Positions 20,051 to 32,926 of a stretch of DNA of 64,000 nt are shown here, in pieces. Within the stretch, counting starts at the first letter, position 1; the number at the start of each line of letters is the position of its first letter. The stretch lies in the NCBI GenBank assembly GCA_003254905.1, contig QANU01083368.1, positions 62,001-126,000 on the forward strand, given 5' to 3'. Under the pieces are notes generated by a model. The model saw only the letters and a list, made by a program, of their open reading frames with translations. It was not told where the DNA came from and did no database searches. The position numbers and the translations under genes were made by a program. The DNA is from Nissolia schottii (lineage: Eukaryota; Streptophyta; Magnoliopsida; Fabales; Fabaceae).

Positions 20051-20984
20051 TATATATATTTTGGGCAGTTAAATGAATATGGTTGCAAAAGGTATAAAAG
20101 TACTTGTGAAACATAACCAATTGAGTCATGGGTGTAACTTTTTCGAGCATGATAAAGTTAAGGAATTATTAAATGAAATATTTTTATTATAAGCATGAAA
20201 TTCAAAAAATATTATTAAATATAATGAGTAAAGATTGACTTAAGATAGATAAAAATGAACTTAAGATAAGTTGAAGAAGAATAAAAGATGTAAATTTACA
20301 ATAAAATACTCATGGACCATTATATACCCTTTCTGTATAATGTGGTGTATCATGCTCTATAACATGTCCCCTGCACTAAAGTCATCACCTTATATTTAAC
20401 CTAAATAACATCACTATATATCATTACTTGCAAGGGACATGAATAAATTACTACTTAATTTTATATGTACAAGTATATTATAAATAGGAAGGAAGCTTAA
20501 ATAAACCTTACAAAATCCAGTGCCTGATACACCTTGACATTAATAAAATGAGGTGTATGGTGGACTTGTGGGTTTGTATATCGTAGAGATGGGAAGAAAG
20601 TGTATCTACAGTTGATGACAAGGGTTTGTATATCGATCAGGTTTACCTCCTATCTCTTCTTCACTCTCCCCAAACCCCTAAACCCTTTGTCCCTCCCCTC
20701 AAACTCCCTAACCAACAAATCCTTTAATTTAGCTCCGACAGTTCCCCGTCGACGACACCTTTCTTGAAAACATCATTTCCAAGGACAAGGAATGAATCCA
20801 AAGACGGATTTCACCTGTAGGAGCCGATTCTTTTCCCTCTTTCCTCAGCACCCGCTTTTCTCTTCACAACTCTCTAGTTCTTCTCTCTCTCTCTCTCTTT
20901 CTGGGTTTCTCTAGGTGTTGGGTGTGTGGGTTATTTGTCGGATTCGAAGGAGTGAAGGCGGAGAGAGGAATGCATATGTTTTAA
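20051..20984. other. Intergenic between PPR fragments
   Basis: AT-rich to about 20630, then a CT-rich, gene-flank-like stretch (20640-20930) with a CT microsatellite at about 20881-20900. No supported gene. Confidence 0.4.
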
Positions 20985-21290
20985 CGATGTAGGGTAAGCA
21001 GCTCCTGTTAACCATCAAATCAAATATTTTCATGGGCGCCTCAATTTGATTTAGCAAACAATATTATTAACCAGAAATCATTGAGCATCAGGCTCCTCCC
21101 CAATTTGAGCCATGAGCCCAAGTACGGCTTCTGCAATTGAAATCTTACCCTCTTTGCAAAAGGCTTCCATTAGTGTGCACATCTGCCATTATTCCCTTCT
21201 GCATCGATCATCTCACTCAGTAAAGAAGCAGCCTCAAATTGCATATATAGGCCATGAATCAACCAATTGTAAGTGCTAATTTACTATTTG
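20985..21290 (-). pseudogene. PPR gene fragment (copy 2)
   Basis: The - strand reads NWLIHGLYMQFEAASLLSEM, then LMEAFCKEGKISIAEAVLGL, then IFDLMVNRSCLP in broken succession. These are PPR repeats (Y--LI-G-C----A--L--EM). Frames change and stops occur, so it is dead. It shares whole phrases with copy 1 about 1.4 kb away, so the two arose by duplication. Confidence 0.6.
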
Positions 21291-23159
21291 TTCAGTGCTA
21301 ATTGCATATATATGATCTTTTGAAACTGTTACAAAATACAAATGAGAGTTAAGAAATATATAAGATTGTAAAAGAGTTATAAGATTAATTAATGAATCAA
21401 CCAAAAATCAAATATATAGTTATCTTTTTATACCCAAATTTTTATAAAAGTATTAGTACTTTTTTATATTTCAACAGTTATGATTTATTTTTAATTTTAA
21501 ACTAATAAGTAATTAGAATTAGTAAAAACACATAATTAATTATTAGCTTAAATAACCCTAGGATATAGATGTCCTTAAATTTAAGGACATACTTAAAAGA
21601 CTCAAATATTTATTGTGCGACCACTTTAAAAGAATTATGTCCATCTAACCTTTTGCTATTAATCAATTGTGTCACTTTTTGTTTTTGTCAACTATCTTAA
21701 GCACGCTACAGAATACACAATTCCAAAAAACAGAGCATGCAATGTGTAAGCCCATGCCGAAAAGTCAAAAAACATAAATAAATCAAAGGTAAGTCCAACC
21801 GCCCCCACCAACCCGTTTGTTCAAATTATTCAAACTCAACCATTTTTGCATGCAATGGAGGAACCCACCATTAATTTGTTTTACCACTTTCCACAAACTA
21901 GAACAAGCAAAGTAGCAAACCCCATTCACATCAGGAAGAAGAAATCTCGTGGACCTTACATCCCCAACACCCAATCAAATTGGAAGCTTAAAAAGCCTGT
22001 GCCTATATATGCTCTCCCCTTGATTTTTCACATCTTCGTAATACTGTTTCTTTTCTTTTCTTTTTTTTGACATATTTTGGCATTCTTTGTGGTAATTGAA
22101 AGAACAAAAATGAAATAGAGGGGGACGATTTATAAAATAACTATTTGAATTTTTATAAAAATTACTTCAAATTAATTTCGATAAGATAAAAGATCTTTAG
22201 AGTTGATCATAAATTTATTCAGTCATATAAATATAAATATTTGACTTTTATTTTCTTTACTTGAAAAGTCTTATGTATACTAACATATGATATAAAATTT
22301 ATTTACCCTAATACGCATAAAAGTTAATCTCTAATAACAATAAATATTATATTACATTACACAAAATTTGTTTCATTTAATTATATATTTTAAATTTGTT
22401 TCATTTAATTATATATTTTTATGTCCAGTTACATATTAGAAATATGGAAAAAAAATTATAAATAACAAATAATTCTATATTTAATTTCTTTCTTGTTTGT
22501 AGAGAACTCAAGCTCGAGACTTTTACGGAGAGATAGAGACCAATTAATTGAACTAGATCTCATTGATGTAATTTTTACTAAGTGATTCCATTTTGCTAAT
22601 TTTTAAAATTAAAATGTAAAATTCAATTTATTCTACTATCTAATATTTGAATTAAACGCTAAGTTGGCCCTAAAAAATGTTTTGGTGGCCAATTAGTCTA
22701 AACAAAATGTTAACTTAATTCTTTAAATTATTTTTAGGTCAACTTAGTTCCTTCTTGTAATTTTTTTAATGACTAAGTTCACTCTTAAAATTTTCAATCA
22801 TTTTATATTTTAAGACCAATTTAACCATATATTTATCAAACATCATTTTTATTACTTTTGCTTATTGATATCAATTTTTATATTATTTTACTAAATAACA
22901 CTACTATAATTTTTCAATAACAACTTTTAAAGAGACAAAATTACTCAACAACTTTTAAAAAGTCATAACATTAACCAACCAATCATTCGGGCATCATTCT
23001 CCTCAACTTACAAGTTGATTGCTATGACTCACCTAGTTTTAATTTTTTTTAAAATATATATAATTTTGATTCATCATTAAAATTTAAAACTCAAATGTCT
23101 TATTTATTTAATGAACATGGTTGGTCAAGATGTAATAAAACATACATATACATATTCTA
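21291..23159. other. Intergenic AT-rich stretch
   Basis: I see no gene. The segment 22650-22900 contains phrases (TAAGTTGGCCC, GGTCAACTTAGTTCC, TGACTAAGTTCACTC) resembling the foldback arms found at 14490, so a decayed relative may sit here. Confidence 0.4.
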
Positions 23160-23388
23160 TTCTAAACATAAGCTGATCATACACCTAACGCAGCTGCGCC
23201 ACATTAATTATAGTAATTATTATCATATCTTCCAACCCAATGCAAAGCCTCCTCGCTTTTGTTGAGAAACCAAATTTTGAAAAGAAGAAAAAAAAAAAAA
23301 ATCGCTCGCTCAATCAATGGCAGCTCCCCGAACCCCCAAGCTCGCCCTCTCTTGGACCACGCGAATCTCCATCTCTCTCTTCTCCGCC
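23160..23388 (+). pseudogene. Truncated duplicate of the CXE gene 5' end, cut at a single N
   Basis: This 229-bp piece repeats the promoter side and the first 24 codons (ATG at 23317) of the gene that follows at 23391-24548. The coding part is identical to that gene; the upstream part differs by scattered bases and indels. It ends at the single N at 23389, after which the same sequence starts again. Either an assembly join between overlapping contigs or a short real tandem duplication would explain it. Confidence 0.7.
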
Positions 23389-23543
23389 NTAAACATAAGC
23401 CGATCATACAGCTAACGCAGCTGCCCCCACATTAATTACAGTAATTATTATTATATCTTGCTACCCAATGCAGAGCCAGAGCATCCTCGCTTTTGTTGAG
23501 AAACCAAATTAAAAAAATAGAAAACGCATCACTCGCTCAATCA

Positions 23544-24548
23544 ATGGCAGCTCCCCGAACCCCCAAGCTCGCCCTCTCTTGGACCACGCGAATCTCCATC
23601 TCTCTCTTCTCCGCCCTAAACGACGCCGCATGCCGCCGTGACGGCACCGTCAACCGCCGTTTCCTCAACCTCCTCGATCCCAAGACCAACGCCAACCCCA
23701 CCCCCGTCAACGGCGTCGTCACCAAAGACGTTACCGTCGACGCCGCCAAAAACGTCTGGTTCCGCCTCTTCACCCCCGCCGGCAACGTCGCCGGCTCCGA
23801 AACCCTCCCCGTCGTCGTCTTCTTCCACGGCGGTGGCTTCGCGTTCCTCTCCCCCTCCTCTTTTGGCTACGACGCCGCCTGCAAGCGATTCTGCCGTCGC
23901 CTCAACGCCGTCGTCGTCTCCGTCAACTACCGCCTCACGCCGGAGCACCGTTACCCCTGCCAGTACGACGACGGCTTCACAGTGGCCCAGTTCCTCGACG
24001 AGAACCCCCACGTCCTGCCGGAAAACGCCGACGTGGCGAAATGCTTCCTTGCCGGCGATAGCGCCGGCGCCAATTTGGCGCACCACGTTGCTATTCGGGT
24101 CGCCCAGTCGGATCTCCGGAAACTAAGGGTCATCGGGCTGATCTCGATCCAGCCGTTCTTCGGCGGCGAGGAGCGGACCGACGCCGAGATCCGGCTGGAC
24201 GATGCCCCGATCGTGTCGGTAGCGCGGACCGATTGGATGTGGAAGGTGTTCTTGCCGGACGGGTCGGATCGGGACCACGAGTCGGTCAACGTTTCCGGCC
24301 CGAATGCGTTGGAGCTATCGGGTCTAAATTACCCGGATACCCTTGTTTTCGTGGCCGGGTATGACCCGCTTCAGGATTGGCAGAGGAGGTATTATGAGTG
24401 GTTGAGGAATTCTGGGAAAGAGGCTGAGCTCATTGAGTACCCTACCATGTGCCATGCCTTTTATCTCTTCCCCAATTTGCCTGAGGCCTCTCAATTGATC
24501 TCCCAAGTCAAGGATTTCATCACCAAGAGAGTCTCCAATTCTAAATGA
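23544..24548 (+). CDS. CXE18: Carboxylesterase 18-like (CXE), alpha/beta-hydrolase, copy 1
   Basis: This is an intronless gene of 334 residues. The ATG was chosen because it matches the start of the second copy (MAAP...). It is an HSL-type alpha/beta-hydrolase of the plant CXE family. The oxyanion-hole motif HGGGFAF lies at about residue 96, the nucleophile elbow GDSAGAN at about 170, the acid Asp in AGYDPLQDW at about 275, and the catalytic His in CHAFY at about 306. All catalytic elements are intact. No signal peptide is present, so it is probably cytosolic. The family hydrolyses small esters; some members act in defence or detoxification, and GID1 receptors are catalytically altered relatives. 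The true substrate is unknown. The first half is strikingly GC-rich compared with its surroundings, which creates long antisense shadow frames. Confidence 0.93.
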   Translation: MAAPRTPKLALSWTTRISISLFSALNDAACRRDGTVNRRFLNLLDPKTNANPTPVNGVVTKDVTVDAAKNVWFRLFTPAGNVAGSETLPVVVFFHGGGFAFLSPSSFGYDAACKRFCRRLNAVVVSVNYRLTPEHRYPCQYDDGFTVAQFLDENPHVLPENADVAKCFLAGDSAGANLAHHVAIRVAQSDLRKLRVIGLISIQPFFGGEERTDAEIRLDDAPIVSVARTDWMWKVFLPDGSDRDHESVNVSGPNALELSGLNYPDTLVFVAGYDPLQDWQRRYYEWLRNSGKEAELIEYPTMCHAFYLFPNLPEASQLISQVKDFITKRVSNSK

Positions 24549-26438
24549 TTAAATTTCGGATTCGGATTCGGATTCCGATTCTGTAAAGTGAAGATCTAAT
24601 CTCGCTTTAAAGGAAAAAAAAATTGATGATATACATTTTGGGATCAATACAATGGACTCATCTGTAATACTTAATTTGTTGGTCTAAGAATGTATATCTG
24701 TGAGGTCCTTTCTCTACCGGATTTCAATTTATGATTATAATATATAGATTTATGGCTGAATTATTATTATTATGTATTATGCATTGTAGAGACATGCAGT
24801 AGTGCTACGTTACGATTCATGTTGCCTGTCTTTGAAAAATATTAGAACAATATGACCCGTTTCTTCTTGTTTTGGATTTGTAGTTTATAATATAATTTTA
24901 ATTTATTGTATAATGATGAGTTATGTTTAATCTTCGTTGTGTATGGTAGTAGCTGTGTACGTAGCTAGGCGGTTTGCATGGTGGGATTGAGACACAACGG
25001 ATGACAGCAAGTCAGCGATTATTTTTTGAATTATACGCAGTTATTTTATGATATGATGATTCATGTTTTATTTTCTGATAAATGAGACATTGGTGAAATC
25101 TAATAAATGAGATTATTTTAGCTGCACATCACTTTCTTTCTTTTTTTGGTTGGATTGACACGATAGATACATATTTCGAAGTAGCATGTGCTCAAATTTC
25201 TGGCTATGTATATTTGTAATTTGCTTAAGAAGGTTGAAGGTTCACTGGGCTATAATTAAAGGGAATATCTTCTTGATTCAGAACGATGAACAGTTTGGAT
25301 TCAAGATGGGGATTCTCGTACAGATTCAAGACAGCGAAATACACTTATCTATCTAACTTAACCAAGCATTATACATCTTATTGCCATTTTATCTTGGGGT
25401 TCTAGCTATATTTTGTTAGTGGTTTTTTCACTTCTGTTTTGAAAATTTTAGCTATGTGATCATGATATTTAATTAGCTCGCTTTCATTTTTCTCTAGTAA
25501 AACGCCATGTTAATCGATGCAGCATGCTACTTCCGAAGACCATAATGGCAACGACAATATTTAATTATATATGTGATGTTATATAAACAAAAATTGGTTA
25601 ACTCTTATCTCCCTTACTTTAAAAAGTCTTTTCATTAAAAGTTTTTCCATTTGAAGTTGTTTTCATAATGGCCTCAGGAATCAGGATGATGAAAATCAAA
25701 TGGCGGCTACTGGATACACGGATAAATTATCCCATGTTTCTGTTGATAGATTAATATTAACAATATATTGATGGGTCTAACTTTCTCCCTCATAACATGA
25801 GGGTAATATAATTTGTAAATATATTTTTTTATGGACAATTAATGCCATCACTCAGAAAAGCATGGGGTATGTCCTATCTGATCTATTTTTTTTTCCCTCT
25901 TTATTATAAAATTTATACTTCTGTGAGTGTGTTTTCTATTTCGTGATATGGGCGTGGGGTACTAAAATCTACGAAGAGGGAAATGAATTATATAATTCTA
26001 TGTTACTTACATTTTTAATGTTTCAAATAAAATGATAAATAATACCTGATAACACATGCTTTGTTTGAAAGGCTGAAAGCATCTATCGAATTTGGTTATT
26101 GCGTGCTACTGTAACATATTTAATGAGTAATAATGTTCTTAAAATGTACCTTAAAAATGTATTTTAGGAACATACATATATTTTTCATTGACTTTGCAGA
26201 AGCAATTCTAATATTTTAGGAAACGGATCCTCTTAAGTAAGTTTTGTTATAGGAAGTCAAATGTGATTTTTCACCATCAATTTTGCTCTTACTTATATCA
26301 TGTATAAGTCTCACATTTTTGCTTAATGGTGAGATATCACACTTAATCTCAAATAAGGTTTTAATGTCACTTAAGCTTGGTTTGATAATATTGTGCATCT
26401 TCAAAATGTGCTGAGCATTTTGGGCTCTCTAAGGGCTA
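24549..26438. other. Intergenic between CXE copies, left part
   Basis: The 3' flank of CXE copy 1 has a GATTCGGATTCGGATTC micro-repeat at about 24560. Beyond it is AT-rich sequence with no gene, RNA or clear element that I can support. Confidence 0.45.
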
Positions 26439-26439
26439 C

Positions 26440-26569
26440 TTTTTTTTTTTAGGTTGCCTATCTGGTATCCAAGGCTTAGTCTTGACTAATCCGGGCCGAC
26501 CCGGGTCACGCACCTGGCTATGGCGGGTGAGTCTCCCAGCGGGATCTTACTTAAGCGATACTAAGCCGA
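26440..26569 (-). mobile_element. SINE copy of the 18008 family, internally deleted
   Basis: It begins with poly-T (the tail, in + orientation), carries the same body (CGCACCTGGCTATGGCGGGTGAGTCTC) and ends with the same head segment (TTACTTAAGCGATACTAAGCCG). The B-box region present in the 18008 copy is missing, and the tail side carries about 60 extra bases (GGCTTAGTCTTGACTAATCC). No target duplication is clear. Confidence 0.75.
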
Positions 26570-27886
26570 AGTTGTATTATTGAATTGTTCTTAAAATATA
26601 AAATAATTATAATAAATATAAATAATAAAAAAATTATTTATATTTTAATGTTTCTTTAATTATTGAATGGCAAATTTAATATTTTATTAAAATTTAATAT
26701 TATTTGATTTTTTTTTTAAATTCTAGTAAGCTAGAATTAGTTTTAAAAAGTTTCTTTTGAGAACTCACAAGAGTATCATTAATTTTTAAAAATTAAGAAC
26801 AAAAGCTTTTCAACCTTTTTATTTACCAAACATAAAAAAAAAAAATTATACTTTTTACCAGCAAAAGCACTCTACTGAACCGCTTAATGAATGAGCAGCA
26901 TAGAAAAATTGAGAGTATATTAAAATCGTGATTGTTCTCTCCCATAGAAATACTAACTGTAGTTCTACATAATTTTCAATTTGGTTTTAATTGAGACCTT
27001 AAAAAAGGCGTGATGCACTCATCCACTTGCTAAGTTTTTATTGACAAAAAGATAAAACGGTCTTGATCCCTTGAGTCAGGAATGATACTTCCTTACTCCA
27101 CGAGAAAACCACAACAACACTCATGATGATTCACAACATAACCTCATTCCTTTTAGTCAAGAATAGAAAACTCAAAATGAATCAATATTCAACTAACAAT
27201 TAACATTTCATTTATCCATTATAACAGTCAATAGTCCCTTAATTATTTATACTAATTAATACCTCCATTAACTAACTATTATATATGGCCATATCAAATA
27301 TTCTCTCAACAGTTCAAAACCTAATCACAATTATATTTTTTAAAATACACGAAACTTGATGCAGTAACTATATATATCTATTTTCTTTTAATTACTTGAA
27401 ATTACAAACAAATTATTCACCAGTCTCTCCTACCCTTTAATTCATTTTGGGTCGAACCTGACCATTAGCTTCAGAAAATTTGTTTTCCATATTCTGTTAA
27501 GTAGCAACTAGCTAGGAAGCAAAATTCGCCGACGAATAATGTGGATATTTTTATCAAAGGGAATGCATCGAAACTAATCTCATATTTTCTGCCTCCCGTC
27601 CTTTTTATCCATTGCTTTACAAATGAAAATAAGTAGAGGGAATAATATATTATGAAGCAATCGCTCTCCCTCTCTCTCTCTCTCTCTCTCATTTTTACGC
27701 ATAATCTTTTTCCGGAACATATTCCAAGGAAAAGGAAAACGCATAAACGACAATAAGAAAACGAAAAGAAACATACCACTACCTTCCCTTCCACTTTCCT
27801 TTCCACTCAGCCACTCACTCTTTCCAACTATTCAAACACAGCACGCACATACATTACTCTCAAAACGACAACAACAAAAAATAAAA
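26570..27886. other. Intergenic and promoter side of CXE copy 2
   Basis: AT-rich sequence, then a CT microsatellite at about 27661-27690 and a CA-rich leader just before the ATG at 27887. I see no gene. Confidence 0.5.
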
Positions 27887-28909
27887 ATGGCAGCTCCAAA
27901 CAATTCCCAAGCCCCCCAACTCCCCATTTCTTGGACCACCAGAATTTCCCTCTCTCTCGTCTCCGCCCTAAGCGACGCCGCATGCCGCCGTGACGGCACC
28001 GTCAACCGCCGTCTCCTCAGCCTCCTCGACCTCAAGACCAAACCCAACCCCAAGCCCGTCAACGTCGTCGCCACCAAAGACGTCACCGTCGACGCCGCCA
28101 AAAACGTCTGGTTCCGCCTCTTCACCCCCGCCGCTGCTTCCGTCGCCGACATCCTCCCCGTCGTCGTCTTCTTCCACGGCGGCGGCTTCGCGTTCCTCTC
28201 CCCCTCCTCCTACAGCTACGACGCCGTATGCCGGCGATTCTGCCGGCGACTCAACGCCGTCGTCGTCTCCGTCAACTACCGCCTCACGCCGGAGCACCGG
28301 TACCCCTGCCAGTACGACGACGGCGAATCTGTCCTCAGATACCTTGACGAAAACCCCTCCGCCCTGCCGGTAAACGCTGACGTGGCGAATTGCTTCCTCG
28401 CCGGCGACAGCGCGGGCGCCAATTTGGCACACCACGTGGCTGTTCGGGTGGCCCATTCGGGTCTCCGAAAATTACGGGTGGTCGGGTTGATCTCGATCCA
28501 GCCGTTCTTCGGCGGCGAGGAGAGGACCGAGGCGGAGATCAGGCTGAAGCGGGCCCCACTTGTGTCGTTGCCGAGGACAGATTGGCTCTGGAAGGTATTC
28601 CTTCCAGACGGGTCAAATCGGGACCACGAGTCGGCCAACGTGTCCGGCCCGAATGCGTTGGACCTATCGGGTCTGAAATACCCGGATACCCTTGTTTTCG
28701 TGGGCGGGTTTGACCCGCTTCAGGACTGGCAGAGAAGGTATTACGAGTGGTTGAGGAAATCAGGGAAAGAGGCTCAGCTCATTGAGTACCCCACCATGTT
28801 CCACGCCTTTTATGTTTTCCCTAATTTGCCTGAGTCCTCTCAATTGATCTCACAAGTCAAGGATTTCATCACCAACAAGCTCTCCAATTCTAAATGTATA
28901 CATTTGTAG
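27887..28909 (+). CDS. CXE18: Carboxylesterase 18-like (CXE), alpha/beta-hydrolase, copy 2
   Basis: An intronless gene of 340 residues, the tandem duplicate of the gene at 23544 and closely similar along its whole length. The catalytic parts are complete: [23 protein letters not shown] and FHAFY. Compared with copy 1 it has a slightly different N-terminus ([13 protein letters not shown]), a shorter loop after RLFTPAA, and a C-terminal tail SKCIHL where copy 1 stops at NSK. It has the same high GC content in the first half. The promoters are not alike: the region before copy 2 has a CT tract and CA-rich leader that copy 1 lacks, so expression may differ. Substrate unknown. Confidence 0.93.
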   Translation: MAAPNNSQAPQLPISWTTRISLSLVSALSDAACRRDGTVNRRLLSLLDLKTKPNPKPVNVVATKDVTVDAAKNVWFRLFTPAAASVADILPVVVFFHGGGFAFLSPSSYSYDAVCRRFCRRLNAVVVSVNYRLTPEHRYPCQYDDGESVLRYLDENPSALPVNADVANCFLAGDSAGANLAHHVAVRVAHSGLRKLRVVGLISIQPFFGGEERTEAEIRLKRAPLVSLPRTDWLWKVFLPDGSNRDHESANVSGPNALDLSGLKYPDTLVFVGGFDPLQDWQRRYYEWLRKSGKEAQLIEYPTMFHAFYVFPNLPESSQLISQVKDFITNKLSNSKCIHL

Positions 28910-29912
28910 TTGCATTATTATTGTTATTAAGATCAATTTATGCATCTCAAACTTTATCCTCTTTTTGCTAGGACCATGGAGCTAGAGAACAAATAAAAGA
29001 ATTGATTCTTCATGTGTCTCTTGTAGACTTGCCGTAGTAGTGCGGCATGACAATGCATCTTGGATTTCCGAGATTTGCTAATTAAGAATATGATCTATTT
29101 TTATCTGGCCTTGTAGTTTATAATGGATTTGTAGTCAAATGAGTTATCTTCAATCTTCTGTCCGTGTGTGTTTATTAAGTATGAGTACTCTATTTTTATT
29201 CAACAAGTGCGTGGTGGATACTGTTTAGATACGTCAAAATACGTCCCCAATTTTTCTATTTTAAAATTTTGTATTGAGTATGGCTCAGGTGTGGCTAAGT
29301 GGGTATGTGACTCGCTAAAACTATGTGATTTTTAGAAAAAAATTTATAAAGAATTACTTCAAATCCAGACCCCAAACATCCATTCCCTCGTTATAAACCC
29401 CTAGCCTCCATCTTTTCTTCTCAGAAAGTAGCGGCACCACCCAAGAGCAACGACAGAAAATGAAAGAGGAGGATAATAATAGAGACGAATGTGTCAAAAG
29501 TGCGTGACAATGTGGGTGATAATCTAAAAGAACAAGCTATACATACTAATATACCATTGGTTTGTCTTTCACACAATCTAAAGATAAAAATTTATGCTGC
29601 CCATTCATTTTTGTTTGCCTGATTTTTTTTTCCTTCATGTAATTAATTTTTATATTTATATAAAATTTATTTAATTTATATTTATATAGGACGTACTCCT
29701 ATTTTTTCAAAAATTTCGTCCCCATACACCCAATACGGTAACCTGTACGACATAGGCTTACGTTTGGGATCAGGGATCACACCAGTGGCTTGGATGGATT
29801 AGAATTTTGTGAAGTTATGAGGATACGGTGTAGATTGATGGAAAGGTCAACATCTTTCTTTTGTTGCAGCGTAGCAGGGTGGTTTGAGTTGTGGTTGTTC
29901 AGAATTTGGATA
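28910..29912. other. Intergenic
   Basis: The 3' flank of CXE copy 2 is followed by AT-rich sequence without supported genes. A short GC-richer patch at 29380-29500 resembles a gene leader but has no continuing frame. Confidence 0.45.
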
Positions 29913-31126
29913 CATATTGTGATGTGACAATTGTACTTGCAAGTGTTGGATGCCAGCTACGATTTGTCCGACATGATGAAAATTTGAGATTCTTATTGTG
30001 GATTGGAAGTCATTGCTTTATATCGATTTGTCTATAGTATTTTTTTTTTTTTTAAAGACTTAATGAATAAGTTGGTCTTTAGTAAATATCTTGGTATTTT
30101 ATTTTGAAAAAATTAAGTGTTAAATATATAAATAAGTATTATTAAACACATGTTTGTTTGTGCACACAAAACATAGAAATAAACATTATCAAACACATAA
30201 ATAAATAATATTAAACACATACGTATCTATGAATGCATAAATGTTGAGTGAGCATGTTTGTTTCTCTATTTTATAATGTTAATTTCTATATGTGAGTGTA
30301 CACGTATCAATTTTTTAGGTGTATAAATAGTATATTTTAAGTGATCCAAATATGATATTTTGGATTCTGTTAGTTGTATAATTATAGTAGTATGTTATGG
30401 TCTACTATTGTTAGCAAAGAGAATTTTTCTTTTGACGCGCGTTAGTAAAGATAATTAATGACTCATAATAATCACGATGTCTTCTATTAGGATTAAATCG
30501 AAATATAAAATTGATGTTGAGAATGGTATGTGACATTTATTTATTGTTTGGTAATGACTCATTTGATCCCTTGCTTCATTACTTGGTAATGATTTGTCCC
30601 TATTTTATACTTTTAAGACCTTTGTACTTTAAAAGTAGATAGCTTCACTTTCTCGGACCTATATGTTGACGGATAATCTCTCGTCGGTGCCGGTCATAGT
30701 GATGGTTCGGTAAAATATTTTGAAATGATATTACTGTTCTCAAAATGCATAAATTAATTTTATATTAAGTAAACTAAAGAATTGCTATACTTTTAACTTT
30801 TAAAAATTAGGGATGTTTTGAAAAGTCTTCGTGAATAGTTTTAATAGTTATTATTACTTTATTTAGCTCAATGTGGTGGATAATTTACTTCTTAATGCTA
30901 AAATAACATCGCAATGCTACATAACTTATTTTGAGCAAATTATCAGCTTTAGTATAGGTGTATGTGATAAGGGTATAGCTAGAATTTAAAGATTGTGGAC
31001 AAAAGTAATTGATTCTTTCCATTCACTATAGCTATACATCTAAATCTATTACAATAGATAATGAGGATATAAAAAGTACTACTTACTAAAGTAAAGATAA
31101 AGATTTTACATATTAAAATAATTTTA
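29913..31126. repeat. Direct duplication, left copy (~1.2 kb)
   Basis: The segment from CATATTGTGATGTGACAATTG to the single N at 31127 is repeated immediately after the N. The copies agree over most of their length. This copy holds about 75 bases (30095-30170) missing in the right copy and lacks about 95 bases present there. No coding sequence. Confidence 0.85.
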
Positions 31127-31127
31127 N

Positions 31128-32368
31128 CATAATTGTGATGTGACAATTGTACTTGCAAGTGTTGAATGCCAGCTACGACTTGTCCGACATGATGAAAATT
31201 TGAGATTCTTATTGTGGATTGGAAGTCATTGCTTGATATCGATTTGTCTATTTTTTTTTTCTTTTGAAAGACTTAAATGAATAAGTTGGTCTTTAGTAAA
31301 TATCTTGGTCACAAAACATAGAAACAAACATTATCAAACACATAGATGAATAATATTAAACACATACTTGTCCATGAATGCATGAATGTTGAGTAATCAT
31401 GTTTATTTTTTTATTTTATAATGTTAATTTTCATATGCGAGTGTACACGTATCAATTTTTTAGGTGTATAAATAGTATTTTTATTTTGGAAACACATTCA
31501 CAATACATAAAGTTAATTTCTAATAAAATAAGTCTTACATTGTATTGTGAAAAAAGTAATAAGATATTAACGAATATTTTAAGTGATCCAAAAATGTTAT
31601 TTTCGATTCTGTTAGTTGTATAATTATAGTAGTTTGTTATTGTCTACTATTGTTAGCAAGGAGAATTTTTCTTTTGACGCGCGTTAGTAAAGATAATTAA
31701 TGACTCATGATAATCACGATGTCATCTATTAGGATTAAATCGAAATATAAAATTCATGTTGAGAATGGTATGTGACATTTATATATTGTTTGGTAATGAC
31801 TCATTTGATCCCTTGCTTCATTAGTTGGTAATGATTGGTCTCTATTTTATCCTTTTAAGACCTTTGTACTTTAAAAGTAGATAGCTTCACTTTCTTGGAC
31901 CTATATGTTGACGGATAATCTCTCTTCGGTGCCTGCCATAGTGATGGTTCGGTAAAATATTTTGAAATGATATTATTGTTCTCAAAATGCATAAATTAAT
32001 TTTATATTAAGTAAACTAAAGAATTGCGATACTTTTAACTTTCAAAAATTAGGGATGTTTTGAAAAGTCTTCGTGAATAGTTTTAATAGTTATTATTACT
32101 TTATTTAGCTCAATGTGGTGGATAATTTACTTCTTAATGCTAAAATAACATCGCAATGCTACATAACTTATTTTGAGCAAATTATCAGCTTTAGTATAGG
32201 TGTATGTGATAAGGGTATAACTAGAATTTAAAGATTGTGGACAAAAGCAAATGATTCTTTCCATTCACTATAGCTATACATCTAAATCTATTACAATAGA
32301 TAATGAGGATATAAAAAGTACTACTTACTAAAGTAAAGATAAAGATTTTACATATTAAAATAATTTTA
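31128..32368. repeat. Direct duplication, right copy (~1.24 kb)
   Basis: The partner of 29913-31126. It contains an extra ~95-bp block at about 31476-31570 with a short inverted repeat (CATTCACAATAC ... GTATTGTGAA) that looks like a small insertion. The copies differ by indels as well as substitutions, so they are not a simple unmerged overlap of one allele. Confidence 0.85.
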
Positions 32369-32926
32369 TAATATATTTATCACAAACAACTGTTATAACT
32401 TATAATTATTGAAATATACTTTAACAAATTTCAAACCAAATAATACTGCTGTAGTTTAGTCATACTCTTTCATATGTTGGATTAAGACACCATACTCTCA
32501 GTTTTTGGCTCCTAACTCTTCACCCCAGTATTTTGTTTCTTTTTTGGTACATACACACTGATATTTTGTACAAGGCTACAAGCCTAAGATTTAATGTCTA
32601 AATTCAGATAACAATACATGCATCTATTAATAAACAAAAACTATAAATTAGTATGGGCAAACTCATTTATTAAAAGCAGTGTTGGTGTCAATTGACAATT
32701 TTGACTATGCATTGAAAGGCACTATAATCTCGTCCAATTAGCAGCCAAAATATCACCAATCAAGAAAAACCAATTTGACAGGGAAAAAAATGTTTTGCTA
32801 CATTCTCCATTCAATTGTTTGGTTGCTGAAAGCTAACAAATGACCAGAGGACACCACTCTATACAATGATAGGCTATTTCTAGAACCTTCAAAGAATCTG
32901 CAACAATTCTTTGAGACTAATCAATT
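32369..32926. other. 3' flank of MET1
   Basis: No gene is seen. The last part probably holds the MET1 3' untranslated region, running right to left. Confidence 0.5.

Noticed and set aside
23616-24126. Long antisense and alternate-frame open readings over CXE copy 1
   Set aside because: Shadows of the GC-rich codon use in the real gene; the content is low-complexity Val/Gly/Glu or Ser/Pro/Thr.
27968-28713. Antisense and alternate-frame open readings over CXE copy 2
   Set aside because: Same shadow effect. The frames lack any known motif and mirror those of copy 1.
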